From assembly GCF_026340465.1 (NCBI RefSeq), contig NZ_JAPEPC010000001.1, forward strand, positions 62,001 to 126,000: DNA of 64,000 nt, given 5' to 3'. The notes under the pieces are model-generated. The model searched no databases. It was not told the DNA's origin and worked only from the letters and a program-made list of their open reading frames with translations. Source of the stretch: Streptomyces sp. NBC_01306. GTDB taxonomy: Bacteria > Actinomycetota > Actinomycetes > Streptomycetales > Streptomycetaceae. Each line of letters opens with the position of its first letter. The first letter of the stretch is position 1. Both the position numbers and the translations under genes were made by a program. Positions 29,944-38,262 of this stretch are shown one piece after another.

Positions 29944-31611
29944 TCAGGAAGTGGCGTGCACGAGAACGCCTTCGACGTAGGTGCGGTCCACCCCGGTGCG
30001 GCCGATGTCCCGGGCGGGCCCCGCGAAGGGGTCGCGGTCCAGCACGACCAGATCGGCGTACTTGCCGGTCTGTACCGAACCGGTCTCCGCGTCCAGGTGG
30101 TTCACCCGCGCGCTGCCCGCGGTGTACGCCGCGATGGCGGCGCCCAGGTCGATCCGCTCCTCGGGGCCGAAGACCCGTTCGCCGTCCTCGGGCCCGCACC
30201 GGTTGACGGCCACATGGGCTCCGAGCATCACGTCCGGGGTGCTCACCGACCAGTCGCTGCCCGCCGCGAGCATCGCCCCGGCGCGCAGCAGTGAGCCGAA
30301 CGGATACTGCCAGCCGGACCGGCGGTCGCCCAGGAAGGGGATGGTGAGTTCGTCCATCTGCGGTTCGTGCATCGCCCACAGGGGCTGGATGTTGGCGGTC
30401 GCGCCCAGCGCCCGGAAGCGCGGGATGTCGTCGGGGTGGACCACTTGCAGGTGCGCGAGATGGTGCCGGTTCCCCCGCCGGCCGTTGCGCCGCTGCGCTT
30501 CCTCGACGGCGTCCAGGGCGCTGCGCACGGCGCGGTCGCCCAGCGCGTGGAAGTGCACCTGGAATCCGGCCGCGTCCAACTCGCTGACGTACTCGGCGAG
30601 TTTGCCCGGGTCGATGAAGTCGATCCCGGACTCGCCGCTGGAGCAGCCGCAGCCGTCCAGATAGGGCTCCAGCATCGCGGCGGTGTGGTTCTCGGCGACA
30701 CCGTCGAGCATGATCTTCACGCTCCCCGCCCGGAACCGTCCGCGCCCCTCCCCCGCGCCGGCCGCCTGCTCCCGTCGGTCGGCGAAGCCCGCGAGCTGTT
30801 CGAGTCCGCCGTCCCGGTCCCACCACTGGGCGCCGCGGACACGGGCGGTGAGCGTTCCCCGGCCGGCGGCGACGAGGTAGGCGCCGTACACATCGCCGGG
30901 ACCGAAGCCGCTGCCGACGGCGGCGTCCTGCCAGCCGGTGATGCCGAAGCCGTGCAGATGGCGCTGCCCTTCGAGCAGGCCTTCGTAGAACTCCTCGTCC
31001 GTGATGGCCGGGATGTGACGGGTCACCAGGTCGGCGGCCCCCTCCTGGAGCATCCCGGTGGGGACGCCGTCGCTGTCCCGCTCGATGCGGCCGTCCGCCG
31101 GGTCCGGTGTGTCGCGGTCGATGCCGGCGATCTCCAGGGCGCGGGAGTTGGCCCACAGGCCGTGTCCGTCCCGGTTGGGCAGGGCGACCGGGCGCTCCGG
31201 GACGACGGCGTCCAGCATGGAGCGGTGCGGAGTGCCGCCCGGGAACGCCTCCATGCTCCAGCCGCCGCCGGTGATCCACTCGCGCTGCGGATACGCGGCG
31301 GCGTAGGCGGCTACGGCGTCGACGTAGGCATCCGCTTCCTCCAGGTCGTACAGGGCGCAACTGCGCAGACCGGCCCCGGCGAGGACCGGATGGACATGCG
31401 AGTCCTGGAATCCCGGCAGGAGCAACTTCCCTGCCAGGTCGACGACTTCGGTGTTCGCTCCGATGAGATGCCGGACGTCGTGGTCGTGGCCGACGACCAC
31501 GATCCGGCCGTCACGGACGGCGACGGAGCCGGCCCAGGAGCGGGCCGGATCGACGGTGTAGACGGGGCCGCCGGTGAAGACCAGGTCGGCGAAGTGGTGA
31601 TCGCGGGGCAC
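29944..31611 (-). CDS. YtcJ-like amidohydrolase (COG1574)
   Basis: This 555-residue metal-dependent hydrolase has the amidohydrolase metal motif DSHVHP near residue 70 and VHFHALGDRAV, HHLAHLQVVHP and AAGSDWSVSTPDVM further on. This is the pattern of YtcJ/N-substituted formamide deformylase-like enzymes. Such enzymes cleave N-formyl or N-acyl amides, but the substrate is unknown here. GTG start 31611 is preceded by GGAGG. It heads a six-gene operon (amidohydrolase, binding protein, two permeases, two ATPases), so import and hydrolysis are coupled. The divergent TetR gene probably controls it. Confidence 0.88.
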   Translation of the reverse strand: MPRDHHFADLVFTGGPVYTVDPARSWAGSVAVRDGRIVVVGHDHDVRHLIGANTEVVDLAGKLLLPGFQDSHVHPVLAGAGLRSCALYDLEEADAYVDAVAAYAAAYPQREWITGGGWSMEAFPGGTPHRSMLDAVVPERPVALPNRDGHGLWANSRALEIAGIDRDTPDPADGRIERDSDGVPTGMLQEGAADLVTRHIPAITDEEFYEGLLEGQRHLHGFGITGWQDAAVGSGFGPGDVYGAYLVAAGRGTLTARVRGAQWWDRDGGLEQLAGFADRREQAAGAGEGRGRFRAGSVKIMLDGVAENHTAAMLEPYLDGCGCSSGESGIDFIDPGKLAEYVSELDAAGFQVHFHALGDRAVRSALDAVEEAQRRNGRRGNRHHLAHLQVVHPDDIPRFRALGATANIQPLWAMHEPQMDELTIPFLGDRRSGWQYPFGSLLRAGAMLAAGSDWSVSTPDVMLGAHVAVNRCGPEDGERVFGPEERIDLGAAIAAYTAGSARVNHLDAETGSVQTGKYADLVVLDRDPFAGPARDIGRTGVDRTYVEGVLVHATS

Positions 31612-31676
31612 GGGGCCTCCGTAGTGGGAAGTGGCACTGCCGGATGATCGAGCAGCAAAGCCGATGTCAATCTCAC

Positions 31677-31693
31677 TGTCAACGGCGTTGACA
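31677..31693. promoter_or_regulatory. TGTCAAC-GGC-GTTGACA inverted repeat, probable TetR operator
   Basis: A perfect 7-3-7 palindrome lies in the 147-bp divergent gap between the amidohydrolase operon and the TetR gene. It includes a TTGACA on each strand that could serve as -35 hexamers. A further TGTCAA half-site lies 12 bp to the left (31665-31670). Confidence 0.7.
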
Positions 31694-31758
31694 ACGATGC
31701 TCGGTTACGATCGGATCAACCCGGCCGCCTATGGGGCCGACCGACGGATGGAGCGCAG

Positions 31759-32469
31759 ATGGGTCAGGCCAAACCGACCGCGGTAGCAGGCCGCACACGC
31801 AGGGCGGCCCTCACCAGGGAGTCGATCCTGGAGGCTGCGCTGCACGTGTGCTCACCCGAAGGCGGTGCGGTCCTGACCTTCAACCGGCTCGGCAAAGAGC
31901 TCGGCGCCGACCCCACCGCCGTCTACCGGCACTTCCGCGACAAGGACGAACTCGTACTGGCGCTCAGCGAAGTGCTGGTCCGGGAGTCGGAGGAACTCGC
32001 CGCCGCCGACGCGCCCGGCCGTGAGGACTGGCGCGGCTGGCTCACCGCCACCGCCCGCGCCTTGCGCACCGTCTACCTGCGCCGCCCGGTCCTCGCGGTA
32101 CTCGCCGCCGGACGCACCACGGCCGGACCGGCGGAGACCGAGAGCGTCGAGGAGATCATCGGAGTACTCCACCAGGCCGGACTGCCCGTGATCGAGGCGG
32201 CCGAGTGCTACCGGATGGCCGTGGACCTGACGCTGGCGTTCATCCACACCAACGCCTCGTTCCTCGTCCTCGACGCCGACACCCAGGCCAAGGACGACAC
32301 CGCCTGGGCCGTCAAGTACGGCCTGCTGCCGGCCGACCGTTTCCCGCTGCTCCAGCAGAGCGCGGCCCGCCTCACCGAACTCTTCCGCAAGGACGAGGAA
32401 GTCTTCGAGATGGTCCTGTCGACCTTCCTCGACGGCGTGGCACTGCGCATCGAACGCGCCAGGGGGTGA
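31759..32469 (+). CDS. TetR-family regulator
   Basis: This 236-residue protein has an N-terminal helix-turn-helix (RTRRAALTRESILEAALHVC...LTFNRLGKELGADPTAVYRHFRDKDELVLAL) and an all-helical ligand domain of the TetR_C_11 or similar type. Divergent placement from the amidohydrolase-ABC operon, with a strong palindrome between them, makes it the likely local repressor of that operon and of itself. ATG 31759 is preceded by GGAGCGCAG. Its ligand should be the imported compound. It is convergent with the sensor kinase gene. Confidence 0.9.
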   Translation: MGQAKPTAVAGRTRRAALTRESILEAALHVCSPEGGAVLTFNRLGKELGADPTAVYRHFRDKDELVLALSEVLVRESEELAAADAPGREDWRGWLTATARALRTVYLRRPVLAVLAAGRTTAGPAETESVEEIIGVLHQAGLPVIEAAECYRMAVDLTLAFIHTNASFLVLDADTQAKDDTAWAVKYGLLPADRFPLLQQSAARLTELFRKDEEVFEMVLSTFLDGVALRIERARG

Positions 32470-32526
32470 CCCGGGCGCCACGAGCCGCCGGTCCACCACC
32501 CGTCCCGTGGCCCTGTGGCGCGGGGA

Positions 32527-33714
32527 TCACGAACCGTGCACGCCCGCACGGTATTTCGGGATGCGCAGAGTCACCTTCATCCCCGCGCCGCGCGCCGTCT
32601 CGATCACCAGGCCGTACGCGTCCCCGTACACCTGGCGCAGCCGTTCGTCCACGTTCAGCAGTCCGACGCCGGAAGAGGTCCCGTCCTCACCGCGAAGAAT
32701 CCGGCGCAGCCGGTCCGGCTCCATGCCGACGCCGTTGTCCTCGACCACCACCTCGGCCTCGGCCCCCGCGTCGAGCGCACTGATGGTGACGCGGCTCTGT
32801 CCCGCCTCCCCCTCGATCCCGTGTTTGACGGCGTTCTCGACGAGTGGCTGGAGACAGAGGAACGGCAGCGCCACGGGCAGGACCTCCGGCGCGACCTGGA
32901 GCGTGACACCGAGCCGGTCGCCGAAGCGGGCCCGCACCAGGGCCAGGTACTGGTCGATGGAGTGCAGCTCCTCGGCGAGCGTGGTGAAGTCGCCGTGGCT
33001 GCGGAAGGAGTAGCGGGTGAAGTCGGCGAACTCCAGGAGCAGTTCGCGTGCCCGCTCGGGGTCGGTGCGGACGAACGAGGCGATGGCCGCGAGGGAGTTG
33101 AAGATGAAGTGCGGGGAGATCTGCGCCCGCAGCGCCTTGATCTCTGCCTCGATCAACTGGGTGCGGGAGCGGTCGAGTTCGGCGAGTTCCAGCTGTACGG
33201 AGGCCCAGCGGGCCACCTCCCCCGCCGCCCGGGCGAGCACCGCCGACTCGCGCGGTGCGTAGGCGACGAGCGCGCCGAGCACCCCGCCGTCGACGGTCAG
33301 CGGGACGGCCACCGCCCAGCGCAGCGGGCAGTCCAGATCGTCGCAGGCACTGCTGAACGCCTGGTCCCTGCCGGTCTCCAGGAGGGCGCCCAACTGCTCC
33401 ATGACGGGGGCGCGGTGGTGGTCACCGATGCCGTCCCAGGCGAGGACGCGCTCGCCGTCGGTGAGGCAGAGCGCGTCGGTGCCGAGCAGGGAGCGCAGCC
33501 GGCGTGCGGCCTTGCGGGCGCTCTCCCCGGTGAGCCCGGCCCGCAGCGGCGGGGCGGCGAGCGACGCGGCGTGCAGCGTCTCGAACGTCGCGTGCTCGAC
33601 GGGCGTTCCGACGCCGCTGCCGCGTGCGGGGCGGGTGCGCCGGCCGAGCAGGAACCCGCCGGCCACCAGCAGCGGTCCGAGCACGATCAGCGCGGCGAGT
33701 GCGGCCCCGCTCAC
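32527..33714 (-). CDS. LytS/YehU-type sensor histidine kinase
   Basis: This 395-residue protein has one N-terminal membrane helix (ALAALIVLGPLLVAGGFLLG), then a GAF-like domain (about 60-175). The His_kinase domain AQISPHFIFNSLAAIASF carries the phosphoacceptor His202, and the HATPase domain (LVENAVKHGIEG, VVVEDNGVGM, SSGVGLLNVDERL) follows. GTG start 33714 overlaps the stop of the symporter gene by four bases. It is the kinase partner of the LytTR regulator two genes upstream. The single helix suggests the ligand is sensed by the symporter or by the GAF domain. Confidence 0.9.
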   Translation of the reverse strand: MSGAALAALIVLGPLLVAGGFLLGRRTRPARGSGVGTPVEHATFETLHAASLAAPPLRAGLTGESARKAARRLRSLLGTDALCLTDGERVLAWDGIGDHHRAPVMEQLGALLETGRDQAFSSACDDLDCPLRWAVAVPLTVDGGVLGALVAYAPRESAVLARAAGEVARWASVQLELAELDRSRTQLIEAEIKALRAQISPHFIFNSLAAIASFVRTDPERARELLLEFADFTRYSFRSHGDFTTLAEELHSIDQYLALVRARFGDRLGVTLQVAPEVLPVALPFLCLQPLVENAVKHGIEGEAGQSRVTISALDAGAEAEVVVEDNGVGMEPDRLRRILRGEDGTSSGVGLLNVDERLRQVYGDAYGLVIETARGAGMKVTLRIPKYRAGVHGS

Positions 33715-35201
33715 CGGCCGCCGCCCCGGGCCGCGGCCAGCGCCTCCGGCAGATGGAAGCGGGCCATGGCGGCGCTGGTGCCCGGCGGGATACGGCCAGG
33801 GGTGGCCAGCGACACCAGGATCATCGCGAGGAAGCCCACCGGTACGGACCATACGGCGGGCCAGGCGAGCAGGGTGTGCGCCCAGCCCGGCGGCACGCCC
33901 CCGCCCATCGTGACCGAGACGGCGATCAGCGCGGAGCCCCCGCCGAGCAGCAGTCCCGCGACGGCGCCGGGCGGGGTGAGGCGGCGCCACCAGATGCCCA
34001 GGACCAGCAGCGGGCAGAAGGACGAGGCGGACACGGCGAAGGCCATCCCGACGGCGTCGGCGACCGGTACGCCACTGACCAGCAGGGCGGCGCCGAGCGG
34101 TACGCCCATGGCCAGCAGCGTCGCGAGGCGGAAGTGCCGTACCCCGCGGGCCCCCTGGGTGAGGACACCGGCGACCGCCATGGTCAGTCCCGAGGCCGTG
34201 GAGAGGAACGCGGCGAAGGCCCCGCCCGCGACGAGCGCACCGAGCAGGGCGCCGCCGGTGCCGCCGATCACCCGGCCCGGCAGCAGAAGCACGGCCGCGT
34301 CGGCGTCACCGCCGAGGGACAGCTCCGATGCGTACAGCCGTCCCAGCGCCCCGTACACCGGCGGGAGCAGATAGAAGGCGCCGATCAGTGCGAGGACCAC
34401 GACGGTGGTGCGGCGGGCGGTGCGGCCGTCCGGGCTGGTGTAGAAGCGGACGACGACATGGGGCAGGCCCATGGTGCCGAGGAAGGTCGCGATGATCAGT
34501 CCGTAGGTCGCGTACAGCGGGTGTCCTGCCCGGTCGAAGCCTGCGGCGACGGCCAGTTGGGGTCCGACGGACGGCACCCGCGGGCGTCCGTCGCCCTGCC
34601 AGGCGAGGACCAGGAAGAGCGCGGGGACCAGCAGCGCGGTGAGTTTGAGCCAGTACTGGAACGCCTGGACGAAGGTAATGCTCCGCATTCCGCCCGCGGC
34701 GACCGAGAGCACGACGACCGCGGCGACGATCACCGGGCCCAGCCAGCCGGGCGCACCGGTGAGGATCTCCAGGGTGAGCCCGGCGCCCTGGAGCTGGGGC
34801 ACCAGATAGAGCCACCCCGCGCCGGTGACGAGGACCCCGACCAGGCCGCGGACCTGCCGTGACTCAAGCCGTCCTTCGGCGAAGTCGGGCAGGGTGTAGG
34901 CGCCGGAGCGGCGCAGCGGTGCGGCGATGAGCACCAGCAGGACCAGATATCCGGCGGTGTAGCCGACCGGGTACCAGAGCATGTCGGGGCCGTGGACGAG
35001 GACGAGTCCGGCGATCCCCAGGAACGAGGCGGCGGAGAGGTACTCTCCGCTGATCGCCGCGGCGTTGAGCCGTGGGCCCACGGTGCGGGACGCCACGTAG
35101 AAGTCGGACGTCGTACGGGAGATCCGCAGGCCGAAGCCTCCGACGAGGACGGTGGCGAGGACGACGACGGCCACCGCCACCACGGCGTACGTGCGGCTCA
35201 C
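33711..35201 (-). CDS. Sodium:solute symporter (acetate/monocarboxylate type)
   Basis: This 496-residue protein has about 13 hydrophobic segments. It has SSS-family signatures FYVASRTVGPRLNAAAISGEYLSAASFLGIAGLV and GGAFAAFLSTASGLTMAVAGVLT. The closest relatives I recall are ActP/MctC-like transporters of acetate, propionate or pyruvate. I start it at GTG 35201, overlapping the upstream small-protein stop by four bases. Genes for a LytS/LytTR two-component system flank it, a layout that recalls E. coli BtsSR-BtsT and YpdAB-YhjX, which respond to pyruvate. The substrate remains a guess. Confidence 0.88.
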   Translation of the reverse strand: MSRTYAVVAVAVVVLATVLVGGFGLRISRTTSDFYVASRTVGPRLNAAAISGEYLSAASFLGIAGLVLVHGPDMLWYPVGYTAGYLVLLVLIAAPLRRSGAYTLPDFAEGRLESRQVRGLVGVLVTGAGWLYLVPQLQGAGLTLEILTGAPGWLGPVIVAAVVVLSVAAGGMRSITFVQAFQYWLKLTALLVPALFLVLAWQGDGRPRVPSVGPQLAVAAGFDRAGHPLYATYGLIIATFLGTMGLPHVVVRFYTSPDGRTARRTTVVVLALIGAFYLLPPVYGALGRLYASELSLGGDADAAVLLLPGRVIGGTGGALLGALVAGGAFAAFLSTASGLTMAVAGVLTQGARGVRHFRLATLLAMGVPLGAALLVSGVPVADAVGMAFAVSASSFCPLLVLGIWWRRLTPPGAVAGLLLGGGSALIAVSVTMGGGVPPGWAHTLLAWPAVWSVPVGFLAMILVSLATPGRIPPGTSAAMARFHLPEALAAARGGGR

Positions 35202-35560
35202 CGCGCGGGGCGGCCTTCCACGAGACGGGCGAAGTCCTGTTCGTTGCGTTCGGCGCGGCGCACGTACCACCAGGCGACGGCCACCAGCAACGGGTAGGCG
35301 CAGAGGCCCAGGACGACCCAGACGGCCAGGTCGCTGCGGAGTGCGGTGAAGGCGAGCGGCAGGGTGCCGGCGAGGAGCGCGACGAGCGTGAAGGCACCGA
35401 GTCCGGCGCGGAGCTGACCGCGCATCAGGGAGCGTACGTAGGCGTCGCCCAGCGCGGTCTGTTCGTCGATCTCGGACTGCGTCCGGTGGCGGGGCAGCGG
35501 CCGCACCCGCCGGGGCTCGCCCGTCACCGTCTCGCGTCGGGGTGGCGGCTCTGCGGACAT
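35198..35560 (-). CDS. Small two-helix membrane protein with the symporter (DUF485-like)
   Basis: This 120-residue protein has a polar N-terminal half and two hydrophobic helices (LGAFTLVALLAGTLPLAFTAL and LAVWVVLGLCAYPLLVAVAWWYV), then charged residues. It immediately precedes the symporter gene with a GTGA overlap. In many bacteria a two-helix DUF485 protein accompanies acetate symporters in the same way. ATG 35560 fits the conserved size. It is likely needed for assembly or activity of the symporter. Confidence 0.8.
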   Translation of the reverse strand: MSAEPPPRRETVTGEPRRVRPLPRHRTQSEIDEQTALGDAYVRSLMRGQLRAGLGAFTLVALLAGTLPLAFTALRSDLAVWVVLGLCAYPLLVAVAWWYVRRAERNEQDFARLVEGRPAR

Positions 35561-35627
35561 GGCGCGGAGTGTACGCAGCGCGGCGAGCCGCCGGGAGGGA
35601 AACGGCGAAGGACCACTCGTGCGGGGT

Positions 35628-36380
35628 TCAGCGGCCGGGGCGCCGCATGAGCCGGTCGCGCAGCGCCCTGGCATGGCGTCTGCTCACCTGGAGTTCGGCC
35701 GTACCGATCCGGACGCTCATGGAGCCCGCGTCCAGGCGCAGTTCGTCGATGCGGTCCAGCGCGACGAGATGGCTGCGGTGGATCCGGACGAAGCCGCGTG
35801 AGCGCCACCGCTCCTCCAGGGCGGAGAGCGGAACGCGGACGAGATGGCTGCCGTCGGCGGTGTGCAGCCGTGCGTAGTCCCCGTGGGCCTCGGCATAGGT
35901 GATGTCGGCGACGGCCACGAAGCGGACGACACCGCCACGTTCGACCGGGATCTGGTCGGCGGCGGCGTCCAGTACGGGGGCCGCGCGGTCGGTGACGAGT
36001 TCGGCGACCCGGCGCACGGCCTCGGCGAGGCGCTCTCTGCGCACCGGTTTCAGCACGTAGTCGACAGCCTGGAGGTCGAAGGCCTGGAGGGCGAACCCCT
36101 CGTGCGCGGTGACGAAGACGATCAGCGGGGGCCGGGTGAACCCCGCGAGCAGCCGGGCGATGTCGAGGCCGGTGAGCCCGGCCATGTGGATGTCGAGGAA
36201 GACGACGTCGACGGCCGGCGCCTCGTCGGCCCCCGGGCCGAGCGCGTCACCGATACGGCGCAGTGCCTCGGTGGCGTTCAGCGCGCCGTCCGCGCTGTGG
36301 ACACGTGGGTCGCTGCGGAGCAGGTAGAGAAGCTCTTCGAGGGCGGGCTCCTCGTCGTCCACGGCCAGTACGCGCAGCAT
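35628..36380 (-). CDS. LytTR-type response regulator
   Basis: This 250-residue protein has a receiver domain (1-125) with phosphoacceptor Asp63 in VVFLDIHMAGLTG and the Lys in VLKPVRRERL, then a LytTR DNA-binding domain (about 150-248: VERGGVVRFVAVADITYAEAHGDYARLHTADGSHLVRVPLSALEERW...RIHRSHLVAL). It is the first gene of a four-gene unit (regulator, small protein, symporter, kinase), with 67 bp to the next gene. ATG 36380 lies about 10 bp from a set of direct repeats. Confidence 0.92.
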   Translation of the reverse strand: MLRVLAVDDEEPALEELLYLLRSDPRVHSADGALNATEALRRIGDALGPGADEAPAVDVVFLDIHMAGLTGLDIARLLAGFTRPPLIVFVTAHEGFALQAFDLQAVDYVLKPVRRERLAEAVRRVAELVTDRAAPVLDAAADQIPVERGGVVRFVAVADITYAEAHGDYARLHTADGSHLVRVPLSALEERWRSRGFVRIHRSHLVALDRIDELRLDAGSMSVRIGTAELQVSRRHARALRDRLMRRPGR

Positions 36381-36389
36381 GGCCCGGAG

Positions 36390-36434
36390 TGTACGGCCCG
36401 GTATGTACGGGGCCCGGTGTGTACGGCCCGGGTG
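36390..36434. repeat. Three direct repeats TGTACGG(GG)CCCGG upstream of the LytTR gene
   Basis: Units start at 36390, 36404 and 36420 (14, 16 and 15 bp). Each reads TGTACGG then CCCGG with small changes. They fill most of the 60-bp gap between the fuconolactonase-like gene and the LytTR regulator start. They could be a regulator site or simple slippage. Confidence 0.6.
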
Positions 36435-36440
36435 TGCGCC

Positions 36441-37280
36441 TCAGATGCCGTAGATCCGTGCGGCGGTGGCTCCGAGTACCTGGGCACGCTCCGATTCGCT
36501 GAGCCGGCCGGTCAACCGGTGTGTGGTGTCGACGACTTCGCCGTAGGAAGCGCCGAGGGTGCAGACCGGCCAGTCCGAGCCGAACATCAGCCGGTCGGGG
36601 CCGAAGGCTTCGAGCACCGTGTCGGCGTACGGGCGGAGTCCGTCCGCCGTCCAGTCCGCGCCCGCTTCGGTGACCATGCCGGAGAGCTTGCAGACGGTGT
36701 TGGGGCGGGCCGCCAGGGCGCGTATGTCGGATGCCCAGGGCTGGAGTGCGCCGTCGGCGATGGGCGGCTTGCCCAAGTGGTCGAGTACGAAGCGGAGTTC
36801 GGGGACCTGCGCGGCGACCGCTGCGGCGACGGGCAGCTGGTGGTCGAGGACGATCAGGTCGTAGGCGAGACCGGCCGCCGCGACGGCGGCGAGACCGCGC
36901 CGGACGTCGGGGCGCAGCAGCCAGCCGGGGTCCGGTTCGCCCTGCACCTGGTGGCGGATGCCGACCAGGCTCTCCCCGCCGGGCAGTTCACGCATCGCGG
37001 CGAGCGTGTCCGCGATCCCGGGGTCGGTGAGATCGGTCCAGCCGACGACTCCGGCGACCAGGTCGCTCTGCCCGGCCAGGGCCAGGAACTCGGGGGTCTC
37101 GTCGGCGACGGTGACGGTCTGGACGAGGACGGTGGCCGCCACGCCGGCGGCCCGGGCCTGCGGTGCGAGGTCACCGAGTGTGAAGTTCCGGCGCAGCGGG
37201 GCGAGTTCCGGTCCGGTGATCCAGTCCTGGTCCCGTACGCCGAGGTCCCACACATGGTGGTGCGCGTCGATGATCCGCAT
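36441..37280 (-). CDS. Amidohydrolase-2 family, L-fuconolactonase-like
   Basis: This 279-residue TIM-barrel hydrolase (COG3618) starts MRIIDAHHHVWDLG (metal-type HxH) and contains RFVLDHLGKPPI, NTVCKLSGMVTEA and DRLMFGSDWPVC. These are the motifs of lactonases acting on L-fucono-, rhamnono- or galactono-lactone. It lies 6 bp after the aldo/keto reductase gene, so the pair could convert L-fucose to fuconolactone and then fuconate. Later enzymes (dehydratase and so on) are not in the window. The sugar is inferred from the partner and from the GH29 fucosidase gene nearby. Confidence 0.85.
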   Translation of the reverse strand: MRIIDAHHHVWDLGVRDQDWITGPELAPLRRNFTLGDLAPQARAAGVAATVLVQTVTVADETPEFLALAGQSDLVAGVVGWTDLTDPGIADTLAAMRELPGGESLVGIRHQVQGEPDPGWLLRPDVRRGLAAVAAAGLAYDLIVLDHQLPVAAAVAAQVPELRFVLDHLGKPPIADGALQPWASDIRALAARPNTVCKLSGMVTEAGADWTADGLRPYADTVLEAFGPDRLMFGSDWPVCTLGASYGEVVDTTHRLTGRLSESERAQVLGATAARIYGI

Positions 37281-37286
37281 CGGCTC

Positions 37287-38258
37287 TCAGCCCTCCCACA
37301 GTGCGGCGAGGTCGTCCCAGAGTGCCTCCGGTATGCCGAGCCGCAGCATCTCGGCCGCGTCGCGCACCTCGGCGGCCGAGCGGGTGCCGACGAGCACACT
37401 CGCCACCGCCGGGTGGCGCCGGGGAAACTGGAGGGCGGCGGCGCGCAGAGGTATCCCGTACCGTCCGCAGACGTCCTTCATCCGCAGCGCCCGGTCGAGG
37501 ACGCCGGCCGGCGCCGCCCCGTAGTCGTACGGGGCGTCCGGCCTGGGGTCGGCCAGCAGGCCGGAGTTGAAGACACCTCCGACGACGACGCTCCGGCCGC
37601 GCGCCTGCGCCTCGGGCAGCAGAGTGTCGAGGGCGGACCGGTCGAGCAGGGTGCAGCGCCCGGCGCAGAGCACCACGTCGGCATCGGTGTCGCGGAGGAA
37701 GCGGGTGAGCATCGCCGTCTGGTTCATCCCGGCACCGATCGCGCCGAGCATCCCCTCCGAGCGCAGCTTTTCCAGCATGGGGTAGGCGTGCCGGAAGGCG
37801 TCTTCGGCGTGGTCGTCCGGGTCGTGCAGATAGGCGATGTCGATCCGGTCGGTGCCGAGCCGGGTCAGGCTGTCCTCGATGCTGCGCCGCACCCCGTCCG
37901 CGCTGAAGTCCCAGACCCGGTGATGGGTGGCGGGGACGGCGAACCCGTTTCCGATGTCGTCGCCCTGACCCGGCCCCGGCTCCAGCAGTCGTCCGACCTT
38001 GGTCGACAGCACATACTCGGCGCGGGGCCGGTCGCGCAGCGCACCGCCGAGCCGGCGCTCGGAGAGGCCCAGCCCGTAGTGCGGAGCGGTGTCGAAGTAA
38101 CGGATCCCCGCTTCCCAGGCAGCATCCACTGCCTCGTCGGCCTCCGCCGGGTCCACCGGGGTGAAGAGATTGCCGATCCCGGCTGCCCCGAAGGACAGTT
38201 CGGTGATGTCGACCGTGCTGTTTCCGATCTTGTTGCGCCGCATGACACGAATATTCAT
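37287..38258 (-). CDS. Aldo/keto reductase, L-fucose (D-threo-aldose) dehydrogenase-like
   Basis: This 323-residue AKR has the catalytic Asp/Tyr region FDTAPHYGLGLSERRLGGAL, Lys in VLSTKVGRLL and His/Asp in IDIAYLHDPDDHAEDAF. The order and the text YFDTAPHYGLGLSE are typical of D-threo-aldose 1-dehydrogenases that oxidise L-fucose or similar aldoses. ATG 38258 is preceded by GAAGTGA, and an internal ATG (MRRNK) six residues on has no Shine-Dalgarno. It starts 4 bp after the WS/DGAT stop and ends 6 bp before the lactonase gene, so all three are one transcription unit. Confidence 0.85.
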   Translation of the reverse strand: MNIRVMRRNKIGNSTVDITELSFGAAGIGNLFTPVDPAEADEAVDAAWEAGIRYFDTAPHYGLGLSERRLGGALRDRPRAEYVLSTKVGRLLEPGPGQGDDIGNGFAVPATHHRVWDFSADGVRRSIEDSLTRLGTDRIDIAYLHDPDDHAEDAFRHAYPMLEKLRSEGMLGAIGAGMNQTAMLTRFLRDTDADVVLCAGRCTLLDRSALDTLLPEAQARGRSVVVGGVFNSGLLADPRPDAPYDYGAAPAGVLDRALRMKDVCGRYGIPLRAAALQFPRRHPAVASVLVGTRSAAEVRDAAEMLRLGIPEALWDDLAALWEG

Positions 38259-38262
38259 CGGA

